5,825 nt of DNA, taken from Verrucomicrobiota bacterium. GTDB taxonomy: Bacteria > Verrucomicrobiota > Verrucomicrobiia > Opitutales > Oceanipulchritudinaceae. A program made the translations under genes and the position numbers. This document shows, piece after piece, positions 5,246 to 5,825 of the stretch. How positions within the stretch are numbered: the first letter of the stretch is position 1; each line of letters starts with the position of its first letter. The notes under the pieces were generated by a model, which saw only the letters and a program-made list of their open reading frames with translations, was not told where the DNA came from and searched no databases. The stretch lies in contig JAAAOD010000263.1 in NCBI GenBank assembly GCA_009908535.1, forward strand, positions 1-5,825. Reading direction: 5' to 3'.

Positions 5246-5825
5246 CAGGACCCGGAGGCGCGCACCAGGGAGGTAACGGTTCTCTCCGCGCTGGCCCCGT
5301 AACCGCCGCCGAAGAGGTTGTAGTGGTTGAGCAGGTGGTAGAGGTTGTAGAGATCGCGACGCCGACGATACATCTCGGTCATGGCGAGGTCCGTCTCGCG
5401 GTCCCCGTAATAGGTCGCGGGGTCGAAAATGACCGGGGATCCGTCGTCCATGAACTCCACATTACCGCTCCAGAGATCGCCGTGGAGCAGGGAGGGCTCC
5501 GGGGAATAACTTTCAAAAAAGGCTGGCAGGACCTCCAGAAGCTCCTCCGCTCCGCGAAGGCGCAGTCCCCGATCGCGGGCCCATTCGATCTGCGGGCGCA
5601 GACGCTTTTCCCTCCAGAAAGTAACCCAGTCCTCCTCAAAACCGTTGTACTGGGGCGTGGACCCGATCCAGTTGTCGCGGTGCCAGCCGAAGGCTGGTTT
5701 GCGCTTCTCATGAACCCTGGCCAGACCGCGCCCGAGGTCCTCGTATCGGGCCTTTCCCGTGCCGCCGCCCATGGGAAGATATTCAAGCAGGAGCGCCGCT
5801 TCCCCGCCGCTTTCCACGACACCGT
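5245..5825 (-). CDS. Fructosamine/ketosamine-3-kinase family protein, N-terminus cut by window edge, probable internal deletion
   Basis: The family phosphorylates sugar-amine adducts on proteins (fructosamines, ribulosamines), which destabilises them and so repairs glycation. The minus-strand frame enters at the right edge and gives 192 residues to TGA at 5245-5247; roughly 95 N-terminal residues lie outside. Visible motifs, numbered within the fragment, are LLLEYLP (11-17, hinge), GRGLARVH (31-38), FGWHRDNWIG (45-54), the catalytic loop LLHGDLWSGN (112-121, D116), VIFDPATYYGDRETDLAMTE (131-150, metal-binding D134), and LYNLYHLLNHYNLFGGGY (158-175). Between DLAM and LYNLYH, E. coli YniA and human FN3K carry about 30 residues, whereas only nine are present here (TEMYRRRRD), so about 22 residues appear lost in frame. 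Whether the enzyme still folds is unknown. A GTG codon at 5817 is in frame but internal to the kinase fold, so it is not the start. Confidence 0.9.
   Translation of the reverse strand, partial: GVVESGGEAALLLEYLPMGGGTGKARYEDLGRGLARVHEKRKPAFGWHRDNWIGSTPQYNGFEEDWVTFWREKRLRPQIEWARDRGLRLRGAEELLEVLPAFFESYSPEPSLLHGDLWSGNVEFMDDGSPVIFDPATYYGDRETDLAMTEMYRRRRDLYNLYHLLNHYNLFGGGYGASAERTVTSLVRASGS

Overview
The window is a compact, GC-rich stretch (about 60-65% G+C by eye) of an ordinary bacterial chromosome. The core is a head-to-tail housekeeping operon, ribH-nusB-ftsY-aroB. The order, the GSNEIP-type lumazine synthase and the sparse use of Shine-Dalgarno sites fit Verrucomicrobiota, perhaps the Opitutales side. 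That placement is inference from recall, not from a search. There are no transposons, CRISPR arrays, tRNAs or rRNAs.

Layout. On the minus strand, 1702 down to 1 holds a metallophosphoesterase of the YkuE/YaeI/LpxG type, followed after 47 bases by a DeoR-family sugar-type repressor whose C-terminus lies beyond the left edge. A divergent intergenic region (1703-1836) separates this pair from the plus-strand operon. In the operon (1837-4863), ribH/nusB and nusB/ftsY overlap by 4 bases (ATGA) and ftsY/aroB by one (TAATG). This implies one transcript with translational coupling. It links riboflavin synthesis, transcription antitermination, SRP-dependent membrane targeting and the shikimate pathway, which is shared transcription rather than a shared pathway.

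After aroB, 4864-5187 contains a probable structured leader with a 9-bp hairpin, an A-rich stretch lacking a Shine-Dalgarno site, and a possible 44-residue, strongly basic small protein of unknown function. A strong 12-bp GNRA-loop hairpin with T-rich flanks on both sides (5207-5245) is the shared terminator of converging transcription.

At the right edge, on the minus strand, is the C-terminal two thirds of a fructosamine/ketosamine-3-kinase family protein. Its catalytic motifs are intact, but it appears to have lost about 22 residues in frame between the DLAMTE motif and the conserved LYNLYHLLNH helix. The items most worth a second look are that deletion, the small basic ORF with its structured leader, and the unusual RibH (two active-site aromatics replaced by Asn, plus an acidic tail). 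I saw no clear evidence of a new multi-gene system.
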